Positions 16,778 to 25,571 of a DNA stretch of 64,000 nucleotides are shown here, in pieces. This DNA is from CAHJXG01 sp964235485. Lineage in GTDB: Bacteria > Pseudomonadota > Alphaproteobacteria > Acetobacterales > Acetobacteraceae. Made by a program: the position numbers and the translations under genes. Below the pieces are notes generated by a model. The model ran no database searches. It saw only the letters and a program-made list of their open reading frames with translations, and was not told where the DNA came from. The stretch lies in assembly GCA_964235485.1 (NCBI GenBank), contig CAXSAZ010000001.1, forward strand, positions 62,001 through 126,000, in the 5' to 3' direction. Position 1 is the stretch's first letter. Every line of letters starts with the position of its first letter.

Positions 16778-16792
16778 CGTAATATTATTGCG
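16778..16792. promoter_or_regulatory. AT-rich candidate Lrp-type operator
   Basis: The 15-mer CGTAATATTATTGCG contains the perfect palindrome TAATATTA, and its central AATATTATT fits the HAWATTWTD core of the Lrp consensus. It lies in the divergent trxB/Lrp-family gap, 23 bases before the chosen Lrp start, and is conspicuous in this GC-rich setting. It could equally form part of a -10 region. Confidence 0.4.
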
Positions 16793-16815
16793 TGGCATGG
16801 GAGATGAGCCGGCTT

Positions 16816-17295
16816 ATGAAGCTTGATGGCGACGACATGGCGGAACTGGACGAGATCGACCGGCGCATCCTGGCCGAGCTTCAGGTGGACGGACGCATGA
16901 CCAATGTCGAGCTGGCCCGGCGCGCCGACATCACGGCCCCCCCCTGCCTGCGCCGGGTCCGCCGGCTGGAGGAGGCCGGCATCATCCGCGGCTACCACGC
17001 CGACACCGACCCGGCCCGCCTGGGATGGGAGATCGTGTTCTTCGCGCTGATCGGGCTGGACAGCCAAAAGGAAACGGTGTTGTCGGCGTTCGAGGCAGAA
17101 GTGGCGGAATGGCCCGAGGTCCGGGAATGCCACATGATCCGCGGCGGCGGCGACTTCCTGCTGCGCCTGGTGGCGCGGGACACCGCGCACGAGAACGCGC
17201 TGACCCGGCGTTTGACCGGCGCGCCCTCCGTGAGCCGGGTGCAGACCTTGCAAACGATCCGCACCAGCCGCAGCCTGGCCGGCGTGCCCTTGTAG
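16816..17295 (+). CDS. Lrp/AsnC-family transcriptional regulator
   Basis: About 159 residues from the chosen ATG. The N-terminal HTH reads LDEIDRRILAELQVDGR and VELARRADITAPPCLRRVRRLE; the RAM ligand-binding domain follows from about residue 70 (FFALIGLDSQ, VRECHMIRGGGDFLLRLVARD). Such regulators respond to amino acids. Four possible starts exist (GTG 16792, ATG 16804, 16816, 16837); 16816 is a compromise with a GGAG twelve bases upstream. An AT-rich palindrome just upstream may be its own operator. It is divergent from trxB. Confidence 0.9.
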   Translation: MKLDGDDMAELDEIDRRILAELQVDGRMTNVELARRADITAPPCLRRVRRLEEAGIIRGYHADTDPARLGWEIVFFALIGLDSQKETVLSAFEAEVAEWPEVRECHMIRGGGDFLLRLVARDTAHENALTRRLTGAPSVSRVQTLQTIRTSRSLAGVPL

Positions 17296-17317
17296 CGGGC
17301 CGCCGACCGTTTGGTCA

Positions 17318-17572
17318 TTACGTCCGCGGGCGGGCAATCATGCGGTAAGCCAGCAGGATGACGACCGCGCCGACCACCGCCCCGATGAACCCGGCCGACT
17401 GGCCCGGCCGATACCAGCCCAGCGCCTGGCCCAGAAAGGTCGCCACCATCGCGCCGGCAATGCCGAGCAGGATGGTGATGATGAAGCCGCCGGGGTCGCG
17501 GCCCGGCGTCAGGAACTTGGCAACCAACCCGGCAAGGCCGCCGATGATGATGGCGCCGATGAACGAGATCAT
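17318..17572 (-). CDS. GlsB/YeaQ/YmgE-family small membrane protein (transglycosylase-associated)
   Basis: An 84-residue inner-membrane protein with three hydrophobic segments and glycine-rich turns: FIGAIIIGGLAGLVAKFL, GFIITILLGIAGAMVATFLG and GAVVGAVVILLAYRM. The PGRDPGGF loop between segments one and two is characteristic of the family. Function is unknown beyond stress association in enterics. It converges on the Lrp-family gene and is divergent from the glycosyltransferase. Confidence 0.88.
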   Translation of the reverse strand: MISFIGAIIIGGLAGLVAKFLTPGRDPGGFIITILLGIAGAMVATFLGQALGWYRPGQSAGFIGAVVGAVVILLAYRMIARPRT

Positions 17573-17686
17573 GGGAACACTCCAGCCGTGTATGAAAATC
17601 GCGCTTCGTCGCGCAGCGCAACCGTTGTCGCGGACGATGGCACAGCCCGGCTCCACGCGCCAGCGCCGCCGGCGGATCGGAGTCGC

Positions 17687-19147
17687 ATGGCGCTGGCGGC
17701 CCTGCTTGTCCTGACCCTGACCCGCCTCCTCGTCGCGGCGGCGACGCCGTTGTCGGAGGACGAGGCGTATTATTGGGTGTGGTCGCACGCGCTGGCGCCG
17801 GGCTTTCTCGACCATCCGCCGATGGTGGCGCTGTGGATCCGGGCGGGCACCTTCCTTGCGGGCGAGAACGCTCTGGGCGTGCGGCTGGGCGCGCCGCTGT
17901 CCGCCGCCCTCGGCTCGGTGCTGGTGGCGCGGACGGCGGAGCTGCTGTGTCCCGGGCGGCATCTGGGCCTGCCCGCGGCGGCGCTGCTGAACGGCACGCT
18001 GCTGGTCGGGGCGGGGGCGGTGACGATGACGCCCGATACGCCGCTGCTGCTGTTCTGGGCGGCGGCGATGTGGGCGCTGGCGCGGCTGCTGCGGTCCGGC
18101 GATGGGCGGTGGTGGCTCGCGGTGGGCGTGTTCGCCGGGTGCGCCGCGGCGAGCAAGTACACCGGCGGCTTCCTGGGCGTCGGCATCGTGTTGTGGCTCC
18201 TGTGGGTGCCCGGGCTGCGCCGCTGGTTCCGCAACGCCTATCTTTGGCTGGGCGGCGCCCTGGCGGCGGCGGTGTTCGCGCCGGTGGTGCTGTGGAACGC
18301 GGAGCACGGCTGGGCCAGCTTCGCCAAGCAGGGCGGGCGGACCGGCGATTGGAACCCCGGCGCGGCGCTGCGCCACCTGTCGGAACTGCTGGGCGGGCAG
18401 GCGGGCCTGGCGACGCCCTTGGTGTTCGTGTTGCTGTCAGCCGGGGTGTGGGTTGCCGTCCGCCGCGCGGCCGGGCGGGACCCGGCGTCCTCCTTGCTCG
18501 CGGCGCTCACCGTGCCGGGCTTGCTGGTGTTCGTGCAGCACGCGATTGGGGACCGGGTGCAGGCGAACTGGCCGGCCATCGTGTATCCCGCCGCTGCGGT
18601 CTGCGCCGCCGGGCTGGGCTGGCGCTTGTGGCGGCCCGCGGTGGCGCTCGGCTTGGCGGTCACGGCGCTGGTTTATGTGCAAAGCGCCGCGTCGCCGTTC
18701 CCGCTGCCGCGGCGGCTGGACCCGATCCTGATCCGGCTCGGCGGCTGGGACGGGGTGTCCCGCGACCTCCAAGCGATGCGGCGGGAGCAGGGCGCGGGCT
18801 GGGTCGCGTCCGAAGCGTACGGCGTCGCCAGCCTGCTCGCCTGGCGCGCGCCGCCGGGCGTGCCGGTGCTGGGGGCGGAGGACCGCTGGGCGCTGTTCCG
18901 CCTGCCGCGAACCAGCGACGACGCGGGGCCGGGCCTGCTGCTGGTGAGCCAGCGCCGGTCCGAGCCGCCGGACCCGGCCTATTGGGCGACGGCCCAGCAG
19001 GTCGGCCAGGTGGTCCGCACCCGCGGCAGCGCCCCGGACGGGGTGGAGGCCGAGCGGTTCCGCGTTTATCGTGTCACGCAGCGGCCAGGCGCCCTGTTCG
19101 CCCGCCTGCCGCACGGAGAAGGGCACGATGCAGCTTCCAACCCATGA
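17687..19147 (+). CDS. GT39/ArnT-like membrane glycosyltransferase
   Basis: A 486-residue polytopic membrane protein of the dolichyl-phosphate-mannose mannosyltransferase (PMT_2) type. The first periplasmic loop holds the hallmark acidic motif LSEDEAYYWVWSHALAPGFLDHPP, with Asp-Glu as in GT39 active sites. About ten hydrophobic segments follow, with VTMTPDTPLLLFWA and AASKYTGGFLG. It should transfer a sugar from a polyprenyl-phosphate donor to a lipid or protein at the periplasmic face. ATG 17687 precedes the first membrane helix. The 3' end overlaps the dehydratase gene by 20 bases. Confidence 0.82.
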   Translation: MALAALLVLTLTRLLVAAATPLSEDEAYYWVWSHALAPGFLDHPPMVALWIRAGTFLAGENALGVRLGAPLSAALGSVLVARTAELLCPGRHLGLPAAALLNGTLLVGAGAVTMTPDTPLLLFWAAAMWALARLLRSGDGRWWLAVGVFAGCAAASKYTGGFLGVGIVLWLLWVPGLRRWFRNAYLWLGGALAAAVFAPVVLWNAEHGWASFAKQGGRTGDWNPGAALRHLSELLGGQAGLATPLVFVLLSAGVWVAVRRAAGRDPASSLLAALTVPGLLVFVQHAIGDRVQANWPAIVYPAAAVCAAGLGWRLWRPAVALGLAVTALVYVQSAASPFPLPRRLDPILIRLGGWDGVSRDLQAMRREQGAGWVASEAYGVASLLAWRAPPGVPVLGAEDRWALFRLPRTSDDAGPGLLLVSQRRSEPPDPAYWATAQQVGQVVRTRGSAPDGVEAERFRVYRVTQRPGALFARLPHGEGHDAASNP

Positions 19148-20099
19148 CGACGTGGCCGCCGCGGCGCGGCGGATCGCCGGGCGCGTCGTGCGCACCCCGG
19201 TGCTGCGCAACCCGCGGCTGGACGAGCTGACCGGCGGCACCGTGCTGCTCAAGGCCGAGGTCCTGCAAAAGACCGGCAGCTTCAAGCTGCGCGGCGCGAC
19301 CAACGCCGCCTTGCAGCTCACGGAAACCCAGCGCCGGGCCGGCGTGGTGACGCATTCCTCCGGCAATCACGGCCAGGCGCTGGCCTGCGCCGCGCAGTCC
19401 ATCGGCGCCGCCGCCACGATCTTCATGCCGGCCGACGCGCCGCAGGTGAAGATCGACAGCACCCGGCGCTGGGGGGCCGAGATCGTGCACTACCACCGCG
19501 CGACCGACGACCGGGAAGCGCTGACCCGGCAATACGTCGAGCGCACCGGCGCCTCGCTGATCCCGCCCTTCGACCATCCCCACGTGGTCGCCGGTCAGGG
19601 CACGGCGGCGCTGGAACTGTTCGAGGATGCGGGCGGGTTGCCCATCGACTCGCTGCTGGTCTGCACCGGCGGCGGCGGCCTGATCGCCGGGTGGGCACTG
19701 GCGGCCGAAGGCGTGCGGCCCGGCGTCGAGATCATCGCGGTGGAGCCGGAGGGATCGGACGACACCGGGCGCTCGCTGCGCGCCGGCGAGCGGGTGGGCA
19801 ACCCGCCGGGCGCGTCGGAACTGTGCGACGCCCTGCTCGCCAAGACGCCGGGGGAGCTGACCTTCGCGGTGAACCGCACCCGGCTCGCGGGCGGCATCAC
19901 GGTGACGGACGCCGAGGTGCTGGCGGCCATTGCCTTCGCCTTCACCCATTTAAAGCTGGTCGTGGAACCCGGCGGCGCCGTGTGCCTGGCAGCCCTGCTG
20001 TCCGGCCGGTTCGACGCCCGCGGGCGCGTGGTAGGCGCGGTGCTGAGCGGCGGCAACGTGGACCCGGCGGTGTTCGCGCGGGCCTTGGCGGCGGGCTGA
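19128..20099 (+). CDS. threonine/serine dehydratase, PLP-dependent (catabolic type)
   Basis: A 323-residue fold-type II PLP enzyme without the C-terminal ACT domain, like catabolic threonine dehydratases and serine racemases. The PLP lysine lies in KTGSFKLRGA, the phosphate loop is CTGGGGLIAG, and SSGNHGQALA binds the substrate carboxylate. It deaminates threonine to 2-oxobutanoate or acts on a related hydroxy amino acid. The start MQLPTHDD follows an AGAAGG and overlaps the end of the glycosyltransferase gene, implying coupling. Confidence 0.88.
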   Translation: MQLPTHDDVAAAARRIAGRVVRTPVLRNPRLDELTGGTVLLKAEVLQKTGSFKLRGATNAALQLTETQRRAGVVTHSSGNHGQALACAAQSIGAAATIFMPADAPQVKIDSTRRWGAEIVHYHRATDDREALTRQYVERTGASLIPPFDHPHVVAGQGTAALELFEDAGGLPIDSLLVCTGGGGLIAGWALAAEGVRPGVEIIAVEPEGSDDTGRSLRAGERVGNPPGASELCDALLAKTPGELTFAVNRTRLAGGITVTDAEVLAAIAFAFTHLKLVVEPGGAVCLAALLSGRFDARGRVVGAVLSGGNVDPAVFARALAAG

Positions 20100-20166
20100 A
20101 CCATCCCGCATTAGCGAAGGATTAAGCCTTCTGCCGCATCTTGCCGCCACATCGGCGAGGTTGGGC

Positions 20167-21198
20167 ATGAGCGGCACGAAAAAAGCCAAGGCGACGATCA
20201 TCATCCGTAAGGAGGAGGTGGTCGAGGGCGGGCATCACGGCGGCGCGTGGAAGGTGGCCTACGCCGACTTCGTGACGGCCATGATGGCGTTCTTCCTGCT
20301 GATGTGGCTGCTCAATGCCACCACGCAGGAGCAGCGGTCTGGCCTGGCCGATTACTTCAGCCCCAGCAGCATCACGTCGAGCAGCACGTCCGGCTTTGGC
20401 GCGCCGTTCGGCGGGCTGACGCCCAACGTGGACGGGGCGTTGGCCTCGGACCGCGGCGCGGTCCAGGTCACGCCCGGCCCGACCCGCCCGATCATGGGAC
20501 CGGAAGACAGCGAGGAGGACGACGCGGCGCCGTCGAAGCCGCGCACCGGCGGGCCGTCGCTGCTCACCGTGGCGCAGGATGGCGTCGCGGCGGCGCAGGC
20601 GCCCTATGTCCAGACGACCGAATCACCCGACGCGGCCCACCCGCCGGCAGCCTGGAAGGCACCCCCCGCCGCCAAGGACCCGGCGGCCGAGGCCGAGCGC
20701 GAGCAGCGTGAACGCGCCGCCTTTGAGCGGGCGGCGGAGCAGATCCGCGAGGCCGTCCGCTCGGACCCGGCGCTCGCGGGCTTGGCGAAGCAGCTCGCCA
20801 TCGACCTCACGCCCGAGGGCCTGCGCATCCAGATCCTGGACGAGGACCGCCAGCCGATGTTCGGCTTCGGAGCCGCCGCGCTGAACGACCGCGCCCGGTC
20901 CCTGATGGCCAAGGTCGCCCCGGTGCTGCTGCGCCTCACCCAGCCCATCGCCATCGAAGGCCACACCGACGCCACGCCCTACCGCGGCGCGGACCGCAGC
21001 AACTGGGACCTTTCGGCGGAGCGGGCCAACGCCACGCGCCGGCTGCTGACCGACGCCGGCCTGCCGGAAGGGCGAATCCGAAGCGTGGCGGGCCATGCCG
21101 ACCGCGACCCGCTGCTGCCGGCCGAGCCGTTGGCGGCGGCGAACCGCCGCATCGCCGTGCTGGTGTTGCGGGACCGGCCCGCGGCCGGGGGACGCTGA
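20167..21198 (+). CDS. motB: flagellar motor stator protein MotB
   Basis: A 343-residue stator subunit: short cytoplasmic N-terminus, one membrane helix with the proton-carrying Asp in WKVAYADFVTAMMAFFLLMWLL, a long Pro/Ala-rich periplasmic linker (about 75-200), and a C-terminal OmpA-type peptidoglycan-binding domain (IEGHTDATPYRG, NWDLSAERANATRRLL). ATG 20167 was preferred to TTG 20161. It lies upstream of motA, the reverse of the usual order. No other flagellar gene is in the window. Confidence 0.93.
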   Translation: MSGTKKAKATIIIRKEEVVEGGHHGGAWKVAYADFVTAMMAFFLLMWLLNATTQEQRSGLADYFSPSSITSSSTSGFGAPFGGLTPNVDGALASDRGAVQVTPGPTRPIMGPEDSEEDDAAPSKPRTGGPSLLTVAQDGVAAAQAPYVQTTESPDAAHPPAAWKAPPAAKDPAAEAEREQRERAAFERAAEQIREAVRSDPALAGLAKQLAIDLTPEGLRIQILDEDRQPMFGFGAAALNDRARSLMAKVAPVLLRLTQPIAIEGHTDATPYRGADRSNWDLSAERANATRRLLTDAGLPEGRIRSVAGHADRDPLLPAEPLAAANRRIAVLVLRDRPAAGGR

Positions 21199-21201
21199 GC
21201 C

Positions 21202-22068
21202 ATGCTGACCATTGGCGGACTCGTCTTCATGCTGGCCTGCGTGTTCGGCAGCTACATGCTCGCCGGCGGCAGCCTGGAGCCATTGATCCATGCGATGCCG
21301 TTCGAGATGATGGCCATCGGCGGCGCGGCGATCGGCACCTTCCTCATGTCGAACTCCATGCACGACGTGAAGCACACGCTGGGCGGCTTCAAGAAGGTCA
21401 TAAGCGGCGCGTCGTTCACCAAGCCGCACTACATCGAGCTGCTGAGCCTGCTGTTCCTGTTCTCCCGCCTGGCCAGCACCAAAGGCCCCATGGCGCTGGA
21501 GCCGCACATCGAGAACCCCAAGGAAAGCAGCGCCTTCCAGAAGTTCCCGCGCATCCTGGCCAACCATCATGCGACCGACATGATCTGCGACTACCTGCGC
21601 ATGATCGGCATGAACGCGGATGACCCGCACCAGATCGAGGACCTGATGGGCCGCGAGCTGAAGAAGACCCTGCACGAGGAGCTGCACGGCGCCCACGCGC
21701 TGCAGAACATGGCGGACGGCCTGCCGGCGCTCGGCATCGTCGCGGCGGTGCTGGGCGTGATCAAGACCATGTCGCACATCAACGAGCCGCCGGCGGTGCT
21801 GGGCGCCATGATCGGCGGCGCGCTGGTGGGGACCTTCCTGGGCGTGCTGCTGGCCTACGGCATGGTGGGACCGTTCGCGGCCCGGCTGAAAGGGGTCGTC
21901 GAGGAGGAAAGCAAGTACTTCGAGGTGATCCGCGCCGTGCTGGTCGCGCACCTGCACGGCAACGCCCCGCAGGTCAGCGTGGAAACCGGGCGCAAGATGG
22001 CGCCGAACCAGCACATGCCGAGCTTCGCCGAGTTGGAGAGCGCGGTGCAGGCGGTGCAGGTCAACTGA
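21202..22068 (+). CDS. motA: flagellar motor stator protein MotA
   Basis: A 288-residue protein of the long MotA type, beginning at ATG 21202, three bases after motB. Four membrane segments are visible (first at residues 3-20 and 35-47; the pair near 175-225 contains LPALGIVAAVLGVIKTM and MIGGALVGTFLGVLLAYGMVGP). The large cytoplasmic loop carries GRELKKTLHEELHGAHALQNM. Together with MotB it forms the proton-driven stator ring element. Confidence 0.94.
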   Translation: MLTIGGLVFMLACVFGSYMLAGGSLEPLIHAMPFEMMAIGGAAIGTFLMSNSMHDVKHTLGGFKKVISGASFTKPHYIELLSLLFLFSRLASTKGPMALEPHIENPKESSAFQKFPRILANHHATDMICDYLRMIGMNADDPHQIEDLMGRELKKTLHEELHGAHALQNMADGLPALGIVAAVLGVIKTMSHINEPPAVLGAMIGGALVGTFLGVLLAYGMVGPFAARLKGVVEEESKYFEVIRAVLVAHLHGNAPQVSVETGRKMAPNQHMPSFAELESAVQAVQVN

Positions 22069-22080
22069 CCAGCCCGGCGC

Positions 22081-22794
22081 TCAGGGCGCGGCGGCAAGGC
22101 CGGCCCTGATCTCGGCCAAGCCCCGCCGCGCCGTGCCGTCCGGGGCGAAGTTCGCCGGGTCCAGCCAGGCCAGCAGCGCATCGCGGCAGGGCGGCCATTC
22201 GCTGCTCACGATGCTGAAGTATGACGTGTCCCGCAGCCGCCCCTTTGTGACGCGGTGCGCTCGTAGCGTGCCCTCATACCTGAAGCCCAGCCGCTCTGCC
22301 GCCCGGCAGGATGGCGCGTTCAGCGGGTTGCATTTCCAGACCAGCCGGCGGTAGCCGAGGTCGTCAGCCGCGAGCCGCAGAAGCAGAAACATCGCTTCCG
22401 TGGCCGCACGGGTACGCTGCATCCGTGGCGCGAACCAGATGTGGCCCAATTCGACCGCCGCGTGCGTCGGCTGGATGTCCATGAGCGTGAGCCAGCCCGA
22501 CACGGCGCCGGTTGCCACTGGGCGCACCGCCCAGGCCATCGGGTCATGCGTGCTGGCGAACCCGGCTACGAAGGCGGCCATCGCCTCGCCCGAAGGGAAC
22601 GGGCCGTAGCTCAGGTAGTCCCAGCTTTCCTCCGCAGCCGGGTCCTGCTGCGCCGCTTGCCACAGTTCCTCGGCATGGCGCCGGTGCAGCGGTTCGAGCA
22701 CTACGGACTGCCCGCGCAAGATGATGCGCGCCGGCAAGGGGCGTGGTGTGGGATCGACGGACGGTCCGAGCGGGCGAGGGGTCATGGCCGGCAT
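22081..22794 (-). CDS. GNAT acetyltransferase, RimJ/RimL type
   Basis: A 237-residue GNAT protein resembling RimJ/RimL-like acetyltransferases: VVLEPLHRRHAEELW near the N-terminus, HIWFAPRMQRTRAATEAM as the acetyl-CoA loop, and VWKCNPLNAPSCRAAERLGFRYEGTLR characteristic of this subgroup. A GGAGG ten bases upstream supports ATG 22794; a second Met is three codons later. It converges on motA with a 12-base gap. The substrate is unknown. Confidence 0.86.
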   Translation of the reverse strand: MPAMTPRPLGPSVDPTPRPLPARIILRGQSVVLEPLHRRHAEELWQAAQQDPAAEESWDYLSYGPFPSGEAMAAFVAGFASTHDPMAWAVRPVATGAVSGWLTLMDIQPTHAAVELGHIWFAPRMQRTRAATEAMFLLLRLAADDLGYRRLVWKCNPLNAPSCRAAERLGFRYEGTLRAHRVTKGRLRDTSYFSIVSSEWPPCRDALLAWLDPANFAPDGTARRGLAEIRAGLAAAP

Positions 22795-22983
22795 CTTGCC
22801 ATCGCCTCCGGCCCGGCGCGCGGGTGAATTTGCCGCAAACCGCGATCCCGGGCCTGAAAACGCTGCGTTCCGTCAAGACGCGCGGCCCCGCTTGCGACAT
22901 CATCGGCGCGGGATACCGATCCCTGAACTGGCGACGCCCCCAAAGCGCCGCACGCACATCAGCAAGAGGCAGGCGCGTCCATC

Positions 22984-24879
22984 ATGACCGAGACCGAACC
23001 GACCAGCACCTACCCCGCCGCCTATGCAAGCTGGCAGGCCGACCCCGAGGCGTGGTGGGCAGAGGCGGCGGAAGGCATTGATTGGACTCGGCGCTGGGAC
23101 CGGGTGTTCGACCCGGACCTCGGCGTCGCCGGCCAATGGTTCGCGGGCGGGATGCTCAATGTTTCGGAGAACTGCCTGGACCGCCATGTGGACGCCGGGC
23201 ACGGCAAACAGGCCGCGCTGATCTGGGACAGCCCCATGGCCGGGCACGTCCAGACATACACCTATGCCGAGCTGCGCGGCCGGGTCGCCCGCGTGGCCGG
23301 GGCGCTCGCGGCCTTGGGCGTCGGCGTCGGCGACCGCGTGGTGATCTACATGCCGATGGTGCCGGAAGCGGTGATCGCCATGCTCGCCTGCGCCCGGCTC
23401 GGCGCGGTGCATTCCGTCGTGTTCGGGGGCTTCGCCGCGGCCGAGTTGGCCAAGCGCATCGAGGACGCCGAGCCGCGGGCCATTGTTTCCGCGTCCTGCG
23501 GGCTGGAGCCGGGGCGCGTCGTCGCCTACAAGCCGCTGCTGGACGCCGCCATCGCGTTCAGCGCGCACAAACCCGACGCCTGCCTGATCCTGCAGCGCCC
23601 GATGCTGGCCGCCGCCATGACGCCCGGCCGCGACCACGACTTCACGGAGGCGGAGGTCGCCGCGGCGCCGCACCCGCCCGTCCCGGTCCGGGCCACCGAC
23701 CCGCTCTACATCCTTTACACCTCCGGCACCACGGGCAAGCCCAAGGGCGTGGTTCGCGACTCCGGCGGCTACGCCGTGGCGCTGCGGGCGTCGATGCGGA
23801 TGATCTACGGCGCGGAGGCCGGCGACGTGTACTGGTGCGCCAGCGACGTGGGCTGGGTGGTCGGCCACAGCTACATCGTTTATGCGCCGCTGCTCGCCGG
23901 CTGCACGACGGTCTTGTACGAAGGCAAGCCGGTCGGCACGCCCGACCCCGGCGCGTTCTGGCGCGTCTGCGCCCAGCACGGCGTGCGCGTGCTGTTCACC
24001 GCGCCTACGGCGCTGCGTGCCATCAAGCAGCAGGACCCGGACGGGCGGCACATGGCGCAGCACGACCTCAGCCGCCTCGATGCGTTGTTCCTGGCCGGGG
24101 AACGGTGCGACCCGCCGACCGCGACGTGGATCGCGGGCAAGCTGGGCCGGCCCGTGGTGGACCATTGGTGGCAGACCGAGACCGGCTGGCCGATCACCGC
24201 CGGGTTCCGCGGCTACGGCCTGTTTCCCTTCAAGCCCGGCGCCGGCGGCCGTCCGTGCCCCGGCTACGACGTGCGCGCGCTGGACGACGGCGGCGCCCTC
24301 CTGCCGCTGGGCGAGGCCGGCAACCTGGCGATCCGCCTGCCGCTGCCGCCGGGCTGCGCGCCGACGCTGTGGCGCAACCCGGAGGGGTTCCGGGCGGCTT
24401 ACCTGCAGGACTACCCCGGCTGGTATCGCACCGGCGACGCGGGGCAGGTGGACCGGGACGGCGACGTGTGGGTGATGGGCCGCACGGACGACGTGATCAA
24501 CGTCGCCGGCCACCGCTTGAGCACCGGCGCGATGGAGGAAGTGCTGGCCAGCCACCCGGACGTGGCGGAATGCGCCGTGGTGGGCGCGGCGGACGCGCTG
24601 AAAGGGCAGGTGCCGCTCGGCCTTGTTGTGCTGAAAGCCGGCGCGGAGCGGGACCCCGCCGCGGTTGCAGAGGAATTGGTGGCGCTGGTCCGCGAGCGGA
24701 TCGGGCCGGTGGCGGCGTTCAAGGACGCCCGCGTGGTCGCGCGCCTGCCCAAGACCCGGTCCGGCAAGATCCTCCGGGGCAGCATCCGCAAGCTCGCCAA
24801 CGGGAACGACGCCCCGGCGCCGCCCACCATCGACGACCCGGCGATCCTGGACGAAATCCGCGCCGTGCTGGTCAGATGA
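22984..24879 (+). CDS. prpE: propionyl-CoA synthetase (acyl-CoA ligase, AMP-forming)
   Basis: A 631-residue AMP-forming ligase of the acetyl/propionyl-CoA synthetase class. P-loop motif YTSGTTGKPKGVVRDSGG, adenylate motif WWQTETGWPI, hinge motif YRTGDAGQVDRDGDVWVMGRTDD, and the C-terminal catalytic lysine in KTRSGKILRG are present. VVRDSGG and DVGWVVGHSYIVYAPLL resemble PrpE more than Acs. It activates propionate (or acetate) to the CoA ester. No prpBCD genes are adjacent. Its last eight bases overlap the convergent yqaA-like gene. Confidence 0.9.
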   Translation: MTETEPTSTYPAAYASWQADPEAWWAEAAEGIDWTRRWDRVFDPDLGVAGQWFAGGMLNVSENCLDRHVDAGHGKQAALIWDSPMAGHVQTYTYAELRGRVARVAGALAALGVGVGDRVVIYMPMVPEAVIAMLACARLGAVHSVVFGGFAAAELAKRIEDAEPRAIVSASCGLEPGRVVAYKPLLDAAIAFSAHKPDACLILQRPMLAAAMTPGRDHDFTEAEVAAAPHPPVPVRATDPLYILYTSGTTGKPKGVVRDSGGYAVALRASMRMIYGAEAGDVYWCASDVGWVVGHSYIVYAPLLAGCTTVLYEGKPVGTPDPGAFWRVCAQHGVRVLFTAPTALRAIKQQDPDGRHMAQHDLSRLDALFLAGERCDPPTATWIAGKLGRPVVDHWWQTETGWPITAGFRGYGLFPFKPGAGGRPCPGYDVRALDDGGALLPLGEAGNLAIRLPLPPGCAPTLWRNPEGFRAAYLQDYPGWYRTGDAGQVDRDGDVWVMGRTDDVINVAGHRLSTGAMEEVLASHPDVAECAVVGAADALKGQVPLGLVVLKAGAERDPAAVAEELVALVRERIGPVAAFKDARVVARLPKTRSGKILRGSIRKLANGNDAPAPPTIDDPAILDEIRAVLVR

Positions 24880-25450
24880 AGCGCAGCAGCAGGAACCCGC
24901 CTACGATCCCCGCCGCGGTCAGGCTCGTCACCAGGGTCAGCCGGCGCTCGATGAACGCGCGGACGGGCTCGCCGAACTGCCGGATCAGCACGGCGACCAG
25001 GAAGAATCGCGCGCCGCGGGTCAGCAGGCTGGCGGCCATGAACACGCCGAAGTTGAAGTGCGCGAGGCCGGAGGTGATGGTGACGATCTTGTAAGGGATC
25101 GGCGTCAGGCCCTTGATCAGGATGACCCACAGCCCGTACTGGTTGAACTTGTCCACGAACGCCTGGGCCGCGTCCTCGTAATGATAGAAGCGGATCAGCG
25201 GCGCCGCCACCTGGTCATACAGCGCGTAGCCGATCAGGTAGCCCAGCGCGCCGCCGGCCACGCTGGCGAGGGTGCAGATCAGCGCGAGGCGAAACGCCCG
25301 CTCCGGCCGGGCCAGCGCCATGGGCACCAGCAGCGCATCGGGCGGGACGGGGAAGAAGCTGCTTTCGGCAAAGCTGATCAGCGCCAGCCACGCCGGCGCG
25401 CGCCGGTCGGCGGCCAAGGCGAGCACGCGGTCGTAGAAGCGGCGGAGCAT
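24872..25450 (-). CDS. YqaA/DedA-like SNARE-associated membrane protein
   Basis: A 192-residue membrane protein of the VTT (DedA-related) group. The N-terminal ALISFAESSFFPVPPDALLVPMAL carries the re-entrant-loop motif of YqaA proteins, and the central GLTPIPYKIVTITSGLAHFNF is the second re-entrant motif. Relatives act in lipid scrambling or undecaprenyl-phosphate recycling. The start MLRRFYDRV is the only Met with a sensible N-terminus. It converges on prpE with an eight-base overlap. Confidence 0.88.
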   Translation of the reverse strand: MLRRFYDRVLALAADRRAPAWLALISFAESSFFPVPPDALLVPMALARPERAFRLALICTLASVAGGALGYLIGYALYDQVAAPLIRFYHYEDAAQAFVDKFNQYGLWVILIKGLTPIPYKIVTITSGLAHFNFGVFMAASLLTRGARFFLVAVLIRQFGEPVRAFIERRLTLVTSLTAAGIVGGFLLLRFI

Positions 25451-25571
25451 GGCGGTTCCTGATACAATGGGCCTGCCATGCCACGCCGCGCCGCCCGCCG
25501 CAAATCCCGCGGCTTCCTCCTCGCCCGTCCTGCCGTTAGGATTTGTGGACCTTTCAAGACGGGACCCTTCC

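Noticed and set aside
20115..20145. Possible hairpin GAAGG...CCTTC before motB
   Set aside because: Five-base stem with no supporting context; too weak to call a terminator or regulator.
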